Assembly: GCA_002313255.1 (NCBI GenBank)
Contig: DCBA01000098.1
Coordinates: 1 to 64,000 of the forward strand
DNA from: Gammaproteobacteria bacterium UBA1119
GTDB taxonomy: Bacteria > Pseudomonadota > Gammaproteobacteria > Pseudomonadales > Azotimanducaceae
Reading direction: 5' to 3'
DNA length: 64,000 nt
Shown piece by piece: positions 18,166 through 26,513 of the stretch. A program made the position numbers and the translations under genes. How positions within the stretch are numbered: the stretch's first letter is position 1; every line of letters starts with the position of its first letter. The notes beneath the pieces were generated by a model. It searched no databases, had not been told where the DNA came from, and saw nothing but the letters and a program-made list of their open reading frames with translations.

Positions 18166-18377
18166 ATGGCCCGTCACGGCGAAGCGGCTTCTGTATTCGA
18201 TGGCCACATTAATCCCGGTTTGAGCAAACTCGATAAAGACCAAGCCAACGCGACGGCAAAAGAACTTGACGCGAAGGGGTCAATGCAAATCGTAACAAGC
18301 CCGCTCGCTCGGGCGAGACAGCGGACAATCTAGTTGCGGGGAATAATGAAGGGCCGTCGGGCCAATATGCAAGGAGC
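18166..18377 (+). pseudogene. Frameshifted, truncated histidine phosphatase (SixA/phosphoglycerate-mutase-like)
   Basis: Translation from 18166 gives MARHGEAASVFDGHINPGLS and then IVTSPLARARQRTI before a stop at 18331-18333. This is the start of a histidine phosphatase: the RHG catalytic His motif, the PGLS turn and the SPLxRA segment. At about 18313-18315 one base seems to be lost; the shifted frame continues as ETADNLVAGNN, the expected helix. Similarity fades near 18360 and the rest, including the second catalytic His, is missing because holA ends at 18378. It is therefore broken twice, by frameshift and by truncation. The upstream bases contain no clear ribosome-binding site. Confidence 0.7.
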
Positions 18378-19391
18378 TCACCTTCCAAGATACTGCACTT
18401 CCCGCTCAAGGTTCGATCTTGAACGCCCGGAAATCGTCAAGATTAGTCTTTCGAGCGAGTCCCAAGCTTCACCGCGGAGCATTCCCTTAGCCTGTTGATC
18501 CAGACGCCCGCATTCCGCCAGAGACGTCTCGATGCCATGACTGCCGAGGCGGCGCGTCACCGCATCGACCGCGCGCTTGCGATTACGCGCGAGACGTTCA
18601 TGACGACCTATGCTGACGTGATATGCCCTCCGAAGTTGGGCAGCCAGAGCGCCAATGACCATGTATATCGGAATCCCTTCCTGACGTGACGTTCGGAGCA
18701 TTTTTCTGGCACGGGGGGCGTCACCTAAGAACGCCGTGTCAATGAGTTCAAAGGTTTCAAAATGAGAGGCATTGCCAAGACTCAGGTCACCGACCGTTAT
18801 CTCCTTATCGGACGGGTGATCCAACAGACCTAACTTTTCTAGCTCCTGCTGCACGGCAACCAGATTGCCCTCTGCTCGATCAACCAGTGCCTCGATAGCA
18901 TCACCACTCAATTTGAGGCCCGCGCTTCGGGCTCTTGCGGCTAGCCACCGAGGTAATTCTTGAGCCGATACGGCCGATGCCAGTACGACAACGGCTTGTT
19001 TTTCTAACAACTTGAACCACGCCGACGAACGCTGCCGCCACTCGATCGGTCCTGCTCGGACGAGCACAAGCGTCTCCTCGATCGGATCCTCGAGGTATGC
19101 GCGAAGCGCGTCCGATCCTGCTCGATTGACTCCTTTACCGGAAAGACGGATATCCAACACGCGCTTCGCCGAGAATAAAGACATACTGGAAGCACCAGAA
19201 AATACATCGCTCCAATCGGTTCCTGGGCCTATGTCATAACGCTCTCTCTCTGTATAACCCTGGTCACTAGCCGTCTTTACAATCGCTCTACACGCATCTT
19301 CGACAAGAAGAAGTTCATCGCCACCAACAAAATATAAGGGCCGTAACGGTTCTTCGAGGTGGCGTTCTAGCTGCTCCGGTTTAAGAAGCAT
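18378..19391 (-). CDS. holA: DNA polymerase III subunit delta
   Basis: Clamp-loader subunit that opens the beta sliding clamp. The 337-residue length fits. Seen: the N-terminal LRPLYFVGGDELLLVEDACRAI, the later LEGNLVAVQQELEKL-like segment (AEGNLVAVQQELEKLGLL) typical of the AAA+-derived domain, and the C-terminal helical collar with LRRAYHV and RLILTISG. It overlaps the 3' end of lptE by 11 bases, as in many gammaproteobacteria. The usual downstream nadD is not here; a phosphatase remnant and cobS take its place. Confidence 0.92.
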   Translation of the reverse strand: MLLKPEQLERHLEEPLRPLYFVGGDELLLVEDACRAIVKTASDQGYTERERYDIGPGTDWSDVFSGASSMSLFSAKRVLDIRLSGKGVNRAGSDALRAYLEDPIEETLVLVRAGPIEWRQRSSAWFKLLEKQAVVVLASAVSAQELPRWLAARARSAGLKLSGDAIEALVDRAEGNLVAVQQELEKLGLLDHPSDKEITVGDLSLGNASHFETFELIDTAFLGDAPRARKMLRTSRQEGIPIYMVIGALAAQLRRAYHVSIGRHERLARNRKRAVDAVTRRLGSHGIETSLAECGRLDQQAKGMLRGEAWDSLERLILTISGRSRSNLEREVQYLGR

Positions 19392-19884
19392 CTAACGGCT
19401 TAACCACTTGATCCGCTAAGACCGCCAAGGTCCGTACAATCCGCTGAACGATGTCTGTCCGCATTTCCTGCACCAAGAGTCTTTTCTCGGCGTCCGATCC
19501 AACAACATTGGCTCGATTGAGCGGAAGTGATCGCTGCTCCTGTAGTGTCCGCAAGGGAACCAAGATTTTACCACTCGCCTCACTCGCCTGATAAGCAACC
19601 CTCAGCTGCAATTGATAACCCGCAACTCGACCATCGCCTGTAAACATGTCGCTACGTTGTTCAAAGTCCTCGCGTTCAACGGTGAGGTATAGATCCGCAT
19701 CCCCTTCTTCAACCACCACCAACCCCGCGGATTCAAAAGCCCCACGTATATCCCGTTCAATGCTGCTATCTACGTGTGACTCGATGCGGACGACCCGATA
19801 AGCAGATGCTAAATCCCAGGTTCGTAACTGGAATCCGCACCCAACAAGTAACAGGAACCCAACGATGGAAAACAACGGCTTCAT
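19381..19884 (-). CDS. lptE: LPS-assembly lipoprotein LptE
   Basis: Outer-membrane lipoprotein that plugs the LptD barrel and helps deliver lipopolysaccharide to the cell surface. From the ATG at 19884 the 167 residues open with a lipoprotein signal whose lipobox is LVGC with Cys16, followed by GFQLR, the family's usual mature start. The C-terminal part (AEKRLLVQEMRTDIVQRIVRTL) is the characteristic helix. A longer reading to 19992 is rejected because it pushes the signal peptide inside. leuS, the normal upstream neighbour, is absent; the divergent kinase begins 107 bases away. Confidence 0.92.
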   Translation of the reverse strand: MKPLFSIVGFLLLVGCGFQLRTWDLASAYRVVRIESHVDSSIERDIRGAFESAGLVVVEEGDADLYLTVEREDFEQRSDMFTGDGRVAGYQLQLRVAYQASEASGKILVPLRTLQEQRSLPLNRANVVGSDAEKRLLVQEMRTDIVQRIVRTLAVLADQVVKPLDAS

Positions 19885-19991
19885 AACGGCTTTATAACAC
19901 CCGTGTATGCTCCACATCACTTCGGCCCTCACCACTGGTACCGACGAGACGATAGGGGTAGGGTCGCCCAGTCGTGAGATAGCGAAAGCCA

Positions 19992-20996
19992 CTGCTCAAT
20001 TTCCTAACCACCGCGGACGATCGTACCGGTGCGCTTGAAGTCGCGGGCGCCATTGCGGACGAAGGATTCTTGGTGAACGCAGGTTCAGAAATAGCGGGCA
20101 GCGATTGCATGGTCATCGACCTTGAAACACGGCATGACAGCGTCGCATTGGCCGCTCAACGCGTCAGGAAGATTCATCAAACCGCGGTACGAGACCGATG
20201 TCATAAGATCGACTCAGTATTACGAGGCAATTGGCCGCACGAGGTAAAAGCTCTACTCGACATGGGTTTCGCGATCGATGTCGTGCCTAGTTTCCCCGAT
20301 GCCGGACGCCGCTGTCGCCATGGCGTAGTGTACGTTGACGACGTCCCAGTCGCGGAAAGCGCATCGGCCGCCGACGCATTGAATCCGATTAAAAGCAGCC
20401 GTCCCATGGAGTTATTGCGTGCCGCAGGCTGTACGGGCCGGGACGTGCGCGTAATCGACGCCAACGATAACAACGAACTTGCCCAAGCAGCCCAACGATG
20501 TCGCGCTGAAGGTCGCATGCTTGTCGGCCCATCAGGCGCTATCCAAGCGTTTGCGGCAACTTTCGGCCGCTCTCGTTCGCGACAAAAATTCGTCCTTAGG
20601 ACACCTATTCTCGTCGTCTGCGGCAGTTTGCATCCCGTCAGTAGAAATCAGATACAGCGCCTCCAGTGTCCCTTGTACACGCTGAAGGAGACATTCCAAA
20701 TTTCGGACCATCTAAGCGTTTTGACAACAATCGAACCGACAAGAACGCCGGATCTAGACGCAGCGTGGGCGACAGCTAGGGCACTTGCGTCATGGTCAAA
20801 TTCCGCGGCCCCCGTCGGGACCTTGGTAGTGATTGGAGGGGATACCGCCGCAGCGATCTTAGGAAACGAACCGGTCAAAGTTCTCGGGAATCTAGGAGTG
20901 GCTATTCCAGTCTCAGATCGTAACGGACAACTGCTTGTCACTAAAGGTGGCGGGATCGGGAAACCTGATACGCTCTTAGACCTACTTTCTGCTTGA
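19992..20996 (+). CDS. Four-carbon acid-sugar kinase (OtnK/DUF1537 family), atypical start
   Basis: ATP-dependent kinase that phosphorylates D-threonate, D-erythronate or related acids. The conserved N-terminal motif DDRTGALEVAG is encoded at 20016-20048, but no ATG, GTG or TTG lies between the upstream in-frame stop (19980-19982) and that motif; the first conventional start is a TTG at 20070, which would remove the motif. CTG at 19992 is in frame and places the motif where it belongs, so it is used here. The C-terminal domain has CGSLHPVSRNQI, VVIGGDTAAAIL and the final TKGGGIGKPDTL. At 334 residues it is shorter than the usual 370-430. PdxA2 follows after 10 bases. Confidence 0.75.
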   Translation: MLNFLTTADDRTGALEVAGAIADEGFLVNAGSEIAGSDCMVIDLETRHDSVALAAQRVRKIHQTAVRDRCHKIDSVLRGNWPHEVKALLDMGFAIDVVPSFPDAGRRCRHGVVYVDDVPVAESASAADALNPIKSSRPMELLRAAGCTGRDVRVIDANDNNELAQAAQRCRAEGRMLVGPSGAIQAFAATFGRSRSRQKFVLRTPILVVCGSLHPVSRNQIQRLQCPLYTLKETFQISDHLSVLTTIEPTRTPDLDAAWATARALASWSNSAAPVGTLVVIGGDTAAAILGNEPVKVLGNLGVAIPVSDRNGQLLVTKGGGIGKPDTLLDLLSA

Positions 20997-21006
20997 GTAC
21001 AAACCC

Positions 21007-21987
21007 GTGCGCATGGCTGTGACAATGGGCGACGCATCCGGCGTTGGGCCGGAAATCACGCTACGGTGCTACGCCAACGGTGAACTGGCGAACGACGTCG
21101 TAGTCTACGGTGACGCAGCTATCTTGAGGGCTGGCGCTACTCTTTTAAAAATGGAAGTCCCGATCCATGCGGTCGAAGAACCCCGCCAAGTAATCCAAGG
21201 GTCTCTAAATGTCGTCGATTTGGGTTTGCTTAATGCCGCCGATCTCACGCCCGGCATACTGCGGAAAGATTCAGGAGCTGCAGCTCGAGCGTACGTTGAG
21301 CGCGCGACGCACGATGCGTTAAAGGGCGAAGTCGCGGGAATCGTTACGTTGCCCGTGAACAAGGAAGCCACGCGGATGAGCGATCCAGACTTCATTGGGC
21401 ATACAGAACTGATCGCCCAACTTTGCGACGTACAAAATTATTCCATGATGTTGGTTACGGACGACGTCGCGGTAAGCCATGTCAGCGCGCATGTCCCGTT
21501 GACCGAGGCGATACGACGCGTAACCAAGCAGAGAGTTCGAGCTGTTATTGAGTTAACGCACAAGACCTTGTCGATGGATACCGAGAACCCACGCATCGCG
21601 GTTTGCGGACTTAATCCGCATGCCGGCGAAAATGGGCTTTTTGGGGACGAAGAAAAGAAATTCATAACGCCTGCGATTGCGGAAACCGTTGTTGTTGGAA
21701 TTAACGTATCCGGCCCCTACCCCGCTGATACGATCTTTCACCAGGCGATACACCATAATCGTTACGACGCCGTGGTTTGTATGTACCACGATCAAGGTCA
21801 CGCACCCATGAAACTCTTCGATTTCGAATCCGCCGTTAACGTCACGATCGGTTTGCCGATCGTCAGAACTTCCGTCGATCACGGTACCGCATTCGATATC
21901 GCATGGAAGGGGACAGCTTTTACTAACTCACTCGATCATGCCCTACGGTACGCTAGGAAACTTGCGTCCAAACGTCACTCCGTTTAA
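21007..21987 (+). CDS. pdxA2: 4-hydroxythreonine-4-phosphate dehydrogenase family, PdxA2 type
   Basis: Metal- and NAD-dependent dehydrogenase/decarboxylase. Next to a DUF1537 kinase such enzymes oxidise the 4-phosphate of D-threonate or D-erythronate to dihydroxyacetone phosphate rather than serving vitamin B6 synthesis. The 326 residues show MGDASGVGPEI, HTELIAQLC, GLNPHAGENGLFG, YPADTIFHQ, and MYHDQGHAPMK with the metal-binding histidines. A GTG at 21007 and an ATG at 21013 are both possible starts. The gene ends within a 20-base palindrome. Confidence 0.87.
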   Translation: MRMAVTMGDASGVGPEITLRCYANGELANDVVVYGDAAILRAGATLLKMEVPIHAVEEPRQVIQGSLNVVDLGLLNAADLTPGILRKDSGAAARAYVERATHDALKGEVAGIVTLPVNKEATRMSDPDFIGHTELIAQLCDVQNYSMMLVTDDVAVSHVSAHVPLTEAIRRVTKQRVRAVIELTHKTLSMDTENPRIAVCGLNPHAGENGLFGDEEKKFITPAIAETVVVGINVSGPYPADTIFHQAIHHNRYDAVVCMYHDQGHAPMKLFDFESAVNVTIGLPIVRTSVDHGTAFDIAWKGTAFTNSLDHALRYARKLASKRHSV

Positions 21988-21995
21988 ACGGAGTG
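21976..21995. promoter_or_regulatory. Perfect 20-base palindrome spanning the pdxA2 stop codon
   Basis: Bases 21976-21995 are identical to their reverse complement, with TTTAAA at the centre and CACTCCG/CGGAGTG arms. It overlaps the TAA stop of pdxA2 and ends 36 bases before the GTG of the ThDP enzyme. It could be a dimeric regulator's operator or, as RNA, a stem; no T-run follows, so a terminator is less likely. Confidence 0.45.
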
Positions 21996-22031
21996 CTACT
22001 CTACGCTGCTTAATTCTTTGGGGGGATTTCT

Positions 22032-23699
22032 GTGAACGGATTTGATCTTGTTGCTCGTTGCCTGCAAGCCGAAGGGGTCACCTGGATGGCATGTTTCCCG
22101 GCCAATCCATTGATCGAGGCTGCCGCGAAAATAGGCATACGGCCTATCGTATTCCGTCAAGAAAGAGGCGGTATTAATGCAATCGATGGGTACAGCCGCC
22201 AAACGGCTGGCCAACAAATCGGCGTTTTTGCTTCTCAGTCGGGACCAGGCGTTGAGAATTCTTTCGGGGCGATCGCTCAGGCGTGGGGGGATTCCGTACC
22301 CATTCTCTTCCTACCAGGCGGCAGTGGTACCGGAAGTTACGACATTGCACCTAATTTTTCGGCCACTCGAAATTACGCCAATGTGACCAAACTTGCGTTG
22401 TCCATCGATCAGATTCATCACACGACTCGCGAAATGCGTCGTGCCTTCCACACTGCACGGCAAGGACGGCCGGGTCCCGTGTTGGTTGAAATGCATGGAG
22501 ATATTTTGCGACAACAAGTTCCAGAAAATACACCGCCCTATAAACCGTCCAGCCCGATGAAATACGGCCCTTCTCGATCGGACGTGAAAGATGCCGTAGC
22601 CCAGCTATTAGCCGCTAACAATCCTGTTATTTGGGCGGGGCAGGGAGTGCTGTACGCAAAAGCTACCGACCAGCTAATGCAACTCGCTGAACTGACACAA
22701 ATTCCCGTCATCACGACTATGCAGGCAAAAAGCGCCTTCCCCGATGATCACGCCTTGGCGTTGGGCTCTGCCAATAGAACCGCCCCTAAAAGCGTCTTCA
22801 AGTGGCTGGGCGCCGCCGATACCGTCTTCGCGGTCGGTTCCGGTCTCACTCGAACAACCTTTGGTATCGATATTCCTCCGGGGAAATTTATGATCCAGGC
22901 AAACATCGCTGCCGAAGATATAAATAAAGACTACGACATCGACATCGGTCTCGTCGGGGACGCAAAACTAACCCTCGAACTAATGATCGACGAGGTCAAA
23001 GGCGCGGTAGGAGAAGACGGGCGCGAGACCAATTCTGCCCTTGTCGAATCGATTGCACAGACCCGGGAAGAGTGGCTCAAGGAATGGGCTCCGTTGCTCA
23101 ATAGCGATGAAGCTCCCGTGAATCCATACCGAGTCATCCACGAAATCAATCGCACCCTGGACCACAGTAATAGCGTTGTCACGCATGATGCGGGAAATCC
23201 AAGGGATCAGATCATGCCGTTCTATAAAGCTTCGACCCCGCATGGGTACATCGGCTGGGGTAAAACCACGCATCTCGGGTACGGGATCCCTCTGGTGATG
23301 GGAGCAAAAATGGCGCACCCAGAACGATTCTGTATGAATTTCATGGGCGATTTAGCTTTTGGACATACTGGAATGGAAATCGAAACCTCAGTGCGCGCTC
23401 AGATCCCCATCACAACCGTCGTGGTCAACAACCTCACGATGGGCGGTTACGACAAAAGCATGCCAGTGGCTATGGAAAAATACGGCGCAGGTAACCAGTC
23501 GGGAGACTATGCGGGCGTTGCCCAAGCACTTGGGGCGAAAGGGATTCACGTCACTACAGCCGACGCGATCGCACCGGCGATTGAAGACGCCCAGCGAGCG
23601 AATAAAGAAGGCGAAACCGTTGTAATCGAGGTGCGTACTCGGCAAGACACTCGATTTTCCATTTATCCGGATTTACTCGAGCCACCGTCAACGGCGTAA
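22032..23699 (+). CDS. Thiamine diphosphate-dependent enzyme (acetolactate-synthase-like)
   Basis: A 555-residue enzyme with the three ThDP-enzyme domains: an N-terminal PYR domain with the catalytic Glu in FRQERGGINAIDG, a central domain with PVIWAGQGVL and GLTRTTFG, and a C-terminal PP domain with GDLAFGHTGMEIETSVRAQ ending in VVVNN. The metal-binding GDG is GDL here. Likely reaction is decarboxylation or carboligation of a 2-oxo acid; the substrate is unknown. The GTG start follows a GGGGGG tract. It closes the kinase-PdxA2 cassette, 44 bases after pdxA2, and converges on lnt. Confidence 0.85.
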   Translation: MNGFDLVARCLQAEGVTWMACFPANPLIEAAAKIGIRPIVFRQERGGINAIDGYSRQTAGQQIGVFASQSGPGVENSFGAIAQAWGDSVPILFLPGGSGTGSYDIAPNFSATRNYANVTKLALSIDQIHHTTREMRRAFHTARQGRPGPVLVEMHGDILRQQVPENTPPYKPSSPMKYGPSRSDVKDAVAQLLAANNPVIWAGQGVLYAKATDQLMQLAELTQIPVITTMQAKSAFPDDHALALGSANRTAPKSVFKWLGAADTVFAVGSGLTRTTFGIDIPPGKFMIQANIAAEDINKDYDIDIGLVGDAKLTLELMIDEVKGAVGEDGRETNSALVESIAQTREEWLKEWAPLLNSDEAPVNPYRVIHEINRTLDHSNSVVTHDAGNPRDQIMPFYKASTPHGYIGWGKTTHLGYGIPLVMGAKMAHPERFCMNFMGDLAFGHTGMEIETSVRAQIPITTVVVNNLTMGGYDKSMPVAMEKYGAGNQSGDYAGVAQALGAKGIHVTTADAIAPAIEDAQRANKEGETVVIEVRTRQDTRFSIYPDLLEPPSTA

Positions 23700-23771
23700 T
23701 CGATTTCCACAAGGGGAAAACACAAGGGTTGGAGCTCATACGACCGGAGCAATGAGCGGACGTTGAGTTCT

Positions 23772-25253
23772 TCAGTTCTTGCGGCGGACTACAGCAGCTA
23801 CAGCGACGAGAACCATGCTGAGCAAGACAACGGGCATATCAAACCAGCGCGAATAAGGTGTGCGGCCTCTCATTGCTGCCACTTCTCCCACAAGAACACC
23901 TTGTTCGAACTGCGGTAATTTACTAACCACCTTCCCATTGGGTGCTACGATTGCGGTAATCCCGTTGTTGGTCGCTCGCAATAAGTACCGTCCATTCTCT
24001 AGTGCCCTCATCCGTGCGATTTGCATATGCTGCATGGGTCCAATCGACCGACCGAACCAAGTGTCGTTACTGATGTTGACGATGAGATCGGCCCCCGCAG
24101 CGTCCGTTGCCACCATGCGCGGATAGACGACTTCGTAACAAATCGCGATGGCTACCTTGAGACCAGCCGCGACGACCAGTGCCTGCTGTTTTGGTCCCCC
24201 GCGCGCTGTCGACATGGGAAGATTGAAAAACGTGATGACGCCTCTCAAAACTCCCTCGAACGGGACAAATTCGCCGAACGGTACCAATTTCCGTTTGATG
24301 TATCGCCCCGAACCATCGCCAACGACAACGGCAGCGTTGCGATGAACATAGCCCTCTTCCGAAACGCTTTCTAGCACTGGCACCCCCAGTATTAATGCGC
24401 CTTTGGTTTTATCGGCCATGCCACTGAGGTAGGTCAGTGCCTGTGTGTAAGGCACGGTAATGGCCGCTTCCGGCCAAATCACCAGATCGTTTTCCCAGGC
24501 GTTTTCCGACAACGCTGCATACCGATCCAGAATTGGCTGAACGCTTTCGGGGAGCCACTTCGTTTCTTGCGCAATGTTGCCCTGCACCAGAGCAACGCTG
24601 AATCGCTTTACCGGCGACACCCAGGTTTGATCATAAATTACCCACGCTACAAGCCAAGGCACCGCGGCAACAATAAGCAGCGGCGGCCGCTTCCAGGCTT
24701 CGAAAACAAAGAGGGCCGATACCAGACCTGCGACGCCCACGAGTACCACCCCACCGATCGGTGCAAGCGAAGCCAGTGGGGTATCCAACAACGCATAGCC
24801 GATGAAAAGCCATGGAAAACCTGTGAAAAGCCATGTGAGCAACCACTCGCCCAACGCCCAAATAGAGACAAAGCTCATGACATCCATCACCGGACGACCC
24901 GTACGTACGGAAAACCAACACCACCCATATGCCCCCGAAAAAAGTGCCATTCCGCCAACAAAAATGGCAACGAGCATCAGCGCTAACGGGATCGGCGCTT
25001 GGCCATGCACGTGGATGCTGACGTAAATCCAGGATGTGCCAACCGCGTATTTCCCGACACCGAAAAGCCACGCCCAAAGGAAGGCACGTCGACCAGTCGC
25101 GGCGTTCTTTATAACGATGTATAGCAACACCGCAGAAACTAACGCGATCACCCACGATTTGAACGGTGCAAACCCGAGGGGATAGATCGCGCCCGCGAAC
25201 AATGCCGCGGCGCCCATTACCTTGCGATATAAGGGTTTCAGTTTCGTGGACAA
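23772..25253 (-). CDS. lnt: Apolipoprotein N-acyltransferase
   Basis: Inner-membrane enzyme that adds the third acyl chain to lipoproteins. The 493 residues comprise about six N-terminal membrane spans (GFAPFKSW, WLFTGFPWLFIGYALLDTPL) and a periplasmic carbon-nitrogen hydrolase domain. Visible catalytic context: WPEAAITVP for the Glu, KRKLVPFGEFVPFE for the Lys and AICYEVVYP for the nucleophilic Cys. The TTG at 25253 lies inside corC; the ATG at 25217 is an alternative. It is the last gene of the miaB-phoH-ybeY-corC-lnt block. Confidence 0.95.
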   Translation of the reverse strand: MSTKLKPLYRKVMGAAALFAGAIYPLGFAPFKSWVIALVSAVLLYIVIKNAATGRRAFLWAWLFGVGKYAVGTSWIYVSIHVHGQAPIPLALMLVAIFVGGMALFSGAYGWCWFSVRTGRPVMDVMSFVSIWALGEWLLTWLFTGFPWLFIGYALLDTPLASLAPIGGVVLVGVAGLVSALFVFEAWKRPPLLIVAAVPWLVAWVIYDQTWVSPVKRFSVALVQGNIAQETKWLPESVQPILDRYAALSENAWENDLVIWPEAAITVPYTQALTYLSGMADKTKGALILGVPVLESVSEEGYVHRNAAVVVGDGSGRYIKRKLVPFGEFVPFEGVLRGVITFFNLPMSTARGGPKQQALVVAAGLKVAIAICYEVVYPRMVATDAAGADLIVNISNDTWFGRSIGPMQHMQIARMRALENGRYLLRATNNGITAIVAPNGKVVSKLPQFEQGVLVGEVAAMRGRTPYSRWFDMPVVLLSMVLVAVAAVVRRKN

Positions 25254-26074
25254 GTGAGGTGCAGCAGCCGAATTCGACGGCTGTCGGCGTTCAATACTTT
25301 GAACACGAAACCTTCAACAACTACCGTTTCCTCACGCTTGGGGAGATAACCAAACTCTTTCGCAACGATCCCCCCAATCGTGTCGAACTGCTCCGCGTCA
25401 AAGTGCGTATCAAAATATTCATTGAAATCTTCAATGGTCGTGATGCCTTTAACGGTAAAGCTACGTTCGTCGAGTTCCTTGATAAAACTGTCGTCATCGA
25501 TATCGTGCTCGTCTTCAATATCACCAACAATTTGTTCAAGCACGTCTTCGATTGTGACCACGCCCGATACGTGCCCGTATTCATCGATAACAATCGCCAT
25601 ATGGTTCCGGGTCGATCGAAATTCTTGAAGTAAGTCGTTTAACCGCTTGCTTTCAGGAACCACCGAAGCTGTGCGGATGACGTCTTTGATGTCAAAATCA
25701 TCCCAGTCATCTTCCAACGTCCAAGGCAAGATGTCTTTCGCATGCAAAATTCCTTTGACATCGTCCAAGTCGTCACCGATCACAGGAAATCGAGAGTGTT
25801 TTTGTTCAATAACGAACGGCAAGAACTCGTCGAGCCGCGCGTCAACGTTCACGCTTGCCATCTGTGAACGAGGGATCATGATATCCCTCGCTCGCATATC
25901 GGCCACCTGCAATGCGCCATAGATAATGTTGAGGGCGTCAGAATTTAAGAGCTCGCGGGCGGCGGCTTCGCGCAGAAGATCCTGAAATCCGAGATGTTCC
26001 GCATCAAGTTCTGGCGGAAACAGGTCGTTTAACCATTCACGCCATCGTGGGCGCTTTTCGTCAATTTCAGCCAT
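25238..26074 (-). CDS. corC: CorC/HlyC-family protein with paired CBS and CorC domains
   Basis: Cytosolic protein associated with magnesium and cobalt efflux. The 278 residues show an N-terminal DIMIPRSQM stretch, two CBS repeats (residues about 75-190, with SRFPVIGDDLDDVKGI and ATNHMAIVIDEYGHVSGVVTIED-like sequence) and a C-terminal CorC/HlyC transporter-associated domain. There is no membrane span, as in the ybeX type. Overlaps ybeY and lnt, indicating tight coupling. Confidence 0.93.
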   Translation of the reverse strand: MAEIDEKRPRWREWLNDLFPPELDAEHLGFQDLLREAAARELLNSDALNIIYGALQVADMRARDIMIPRSQMASVNVDARLDEFLPFVIEQKHSRFPVIGDDLDDVKGILHAKDILPWTLEDDWDDFDIKDVIRTASVVPESKRLNDLLQEFRSTRNHMAIVIDEYGHVSGVVTIEDVLEQIVGDIEDEHDIDDDSFIKELDERSFTVKGITTIEDFNEYFDTHFDAEQFDTIGGIVAKEFGYLPKREETVVVEGFVFKVLNADSRRIRLLHLTCPRN

Positions 26075-26513
26075 CAGATTCGTACGGATCAGCTATGCCA
26101 AAACTTCGTAGAATTTCGATTTCACGTTGTTCCATTACTGACGCTTGATTCGCCTCACGATGATTAAATCCGCGAAGGTGCAATACTCCGTGGACGACCA
26201 TGTGAGCGTAGTGATCAGCTACCGATTTCGATTGCATTTCCGCTTCCGCCTCCACCACCGGAGCACATATTGCGATGTCGCCAAGGGAATCCGGGAGCTC
26301 ACTAACGAATGAGAGTACGTTGGTCGCGTGGTCCCTCGAACAAAATCGAAGATTAAGCTCTCGACCTTCATCTTCGCCAACGACCCTTATGCAGAGGGTA
26401 CCTGGATCACCCTCCATCGCAGCTTTTGCGTATCCTCCGAGATGGTCCCCGTTAGGAACATTCGCATTGCTCCCGAGTTGAACGTCAACCGGATCGTTAG
26501 CTACCTGAGCCAC
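26067..26513 (-). CDS. ybeY: Endoribonuclease YbeY
   Basis: Zinc-dependent RNase acting in 16S rRNA maturation and 70S ribosome quality control. The metal site reads HGVLHLRGFNH, with three histidines kept but Asn where most homologues have Asp (GYDH). NVLSFVSE, the other family motif, is present. The GTG at 26513 has GGAG eight bases upstream and overlaps phoH by 17 bases; the longer reading to 26630 is inside phoH and has no homology. The resulting 148 residues fit the family. Confidence 0.92.
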   Translation of the reverse strand: MAQVANDPVDVQLGSNANVPNGDHLGGYAKAAMEGDPGTLCIRVVGEDEGRELNLRFCSRDHATNVLSFVSELPDSLGDIAICAPVVEAEAEMQSKSVADHYAHMVVHGVLHLRGFNHREANQASVMEQREIEILRSFGIADPYESDG

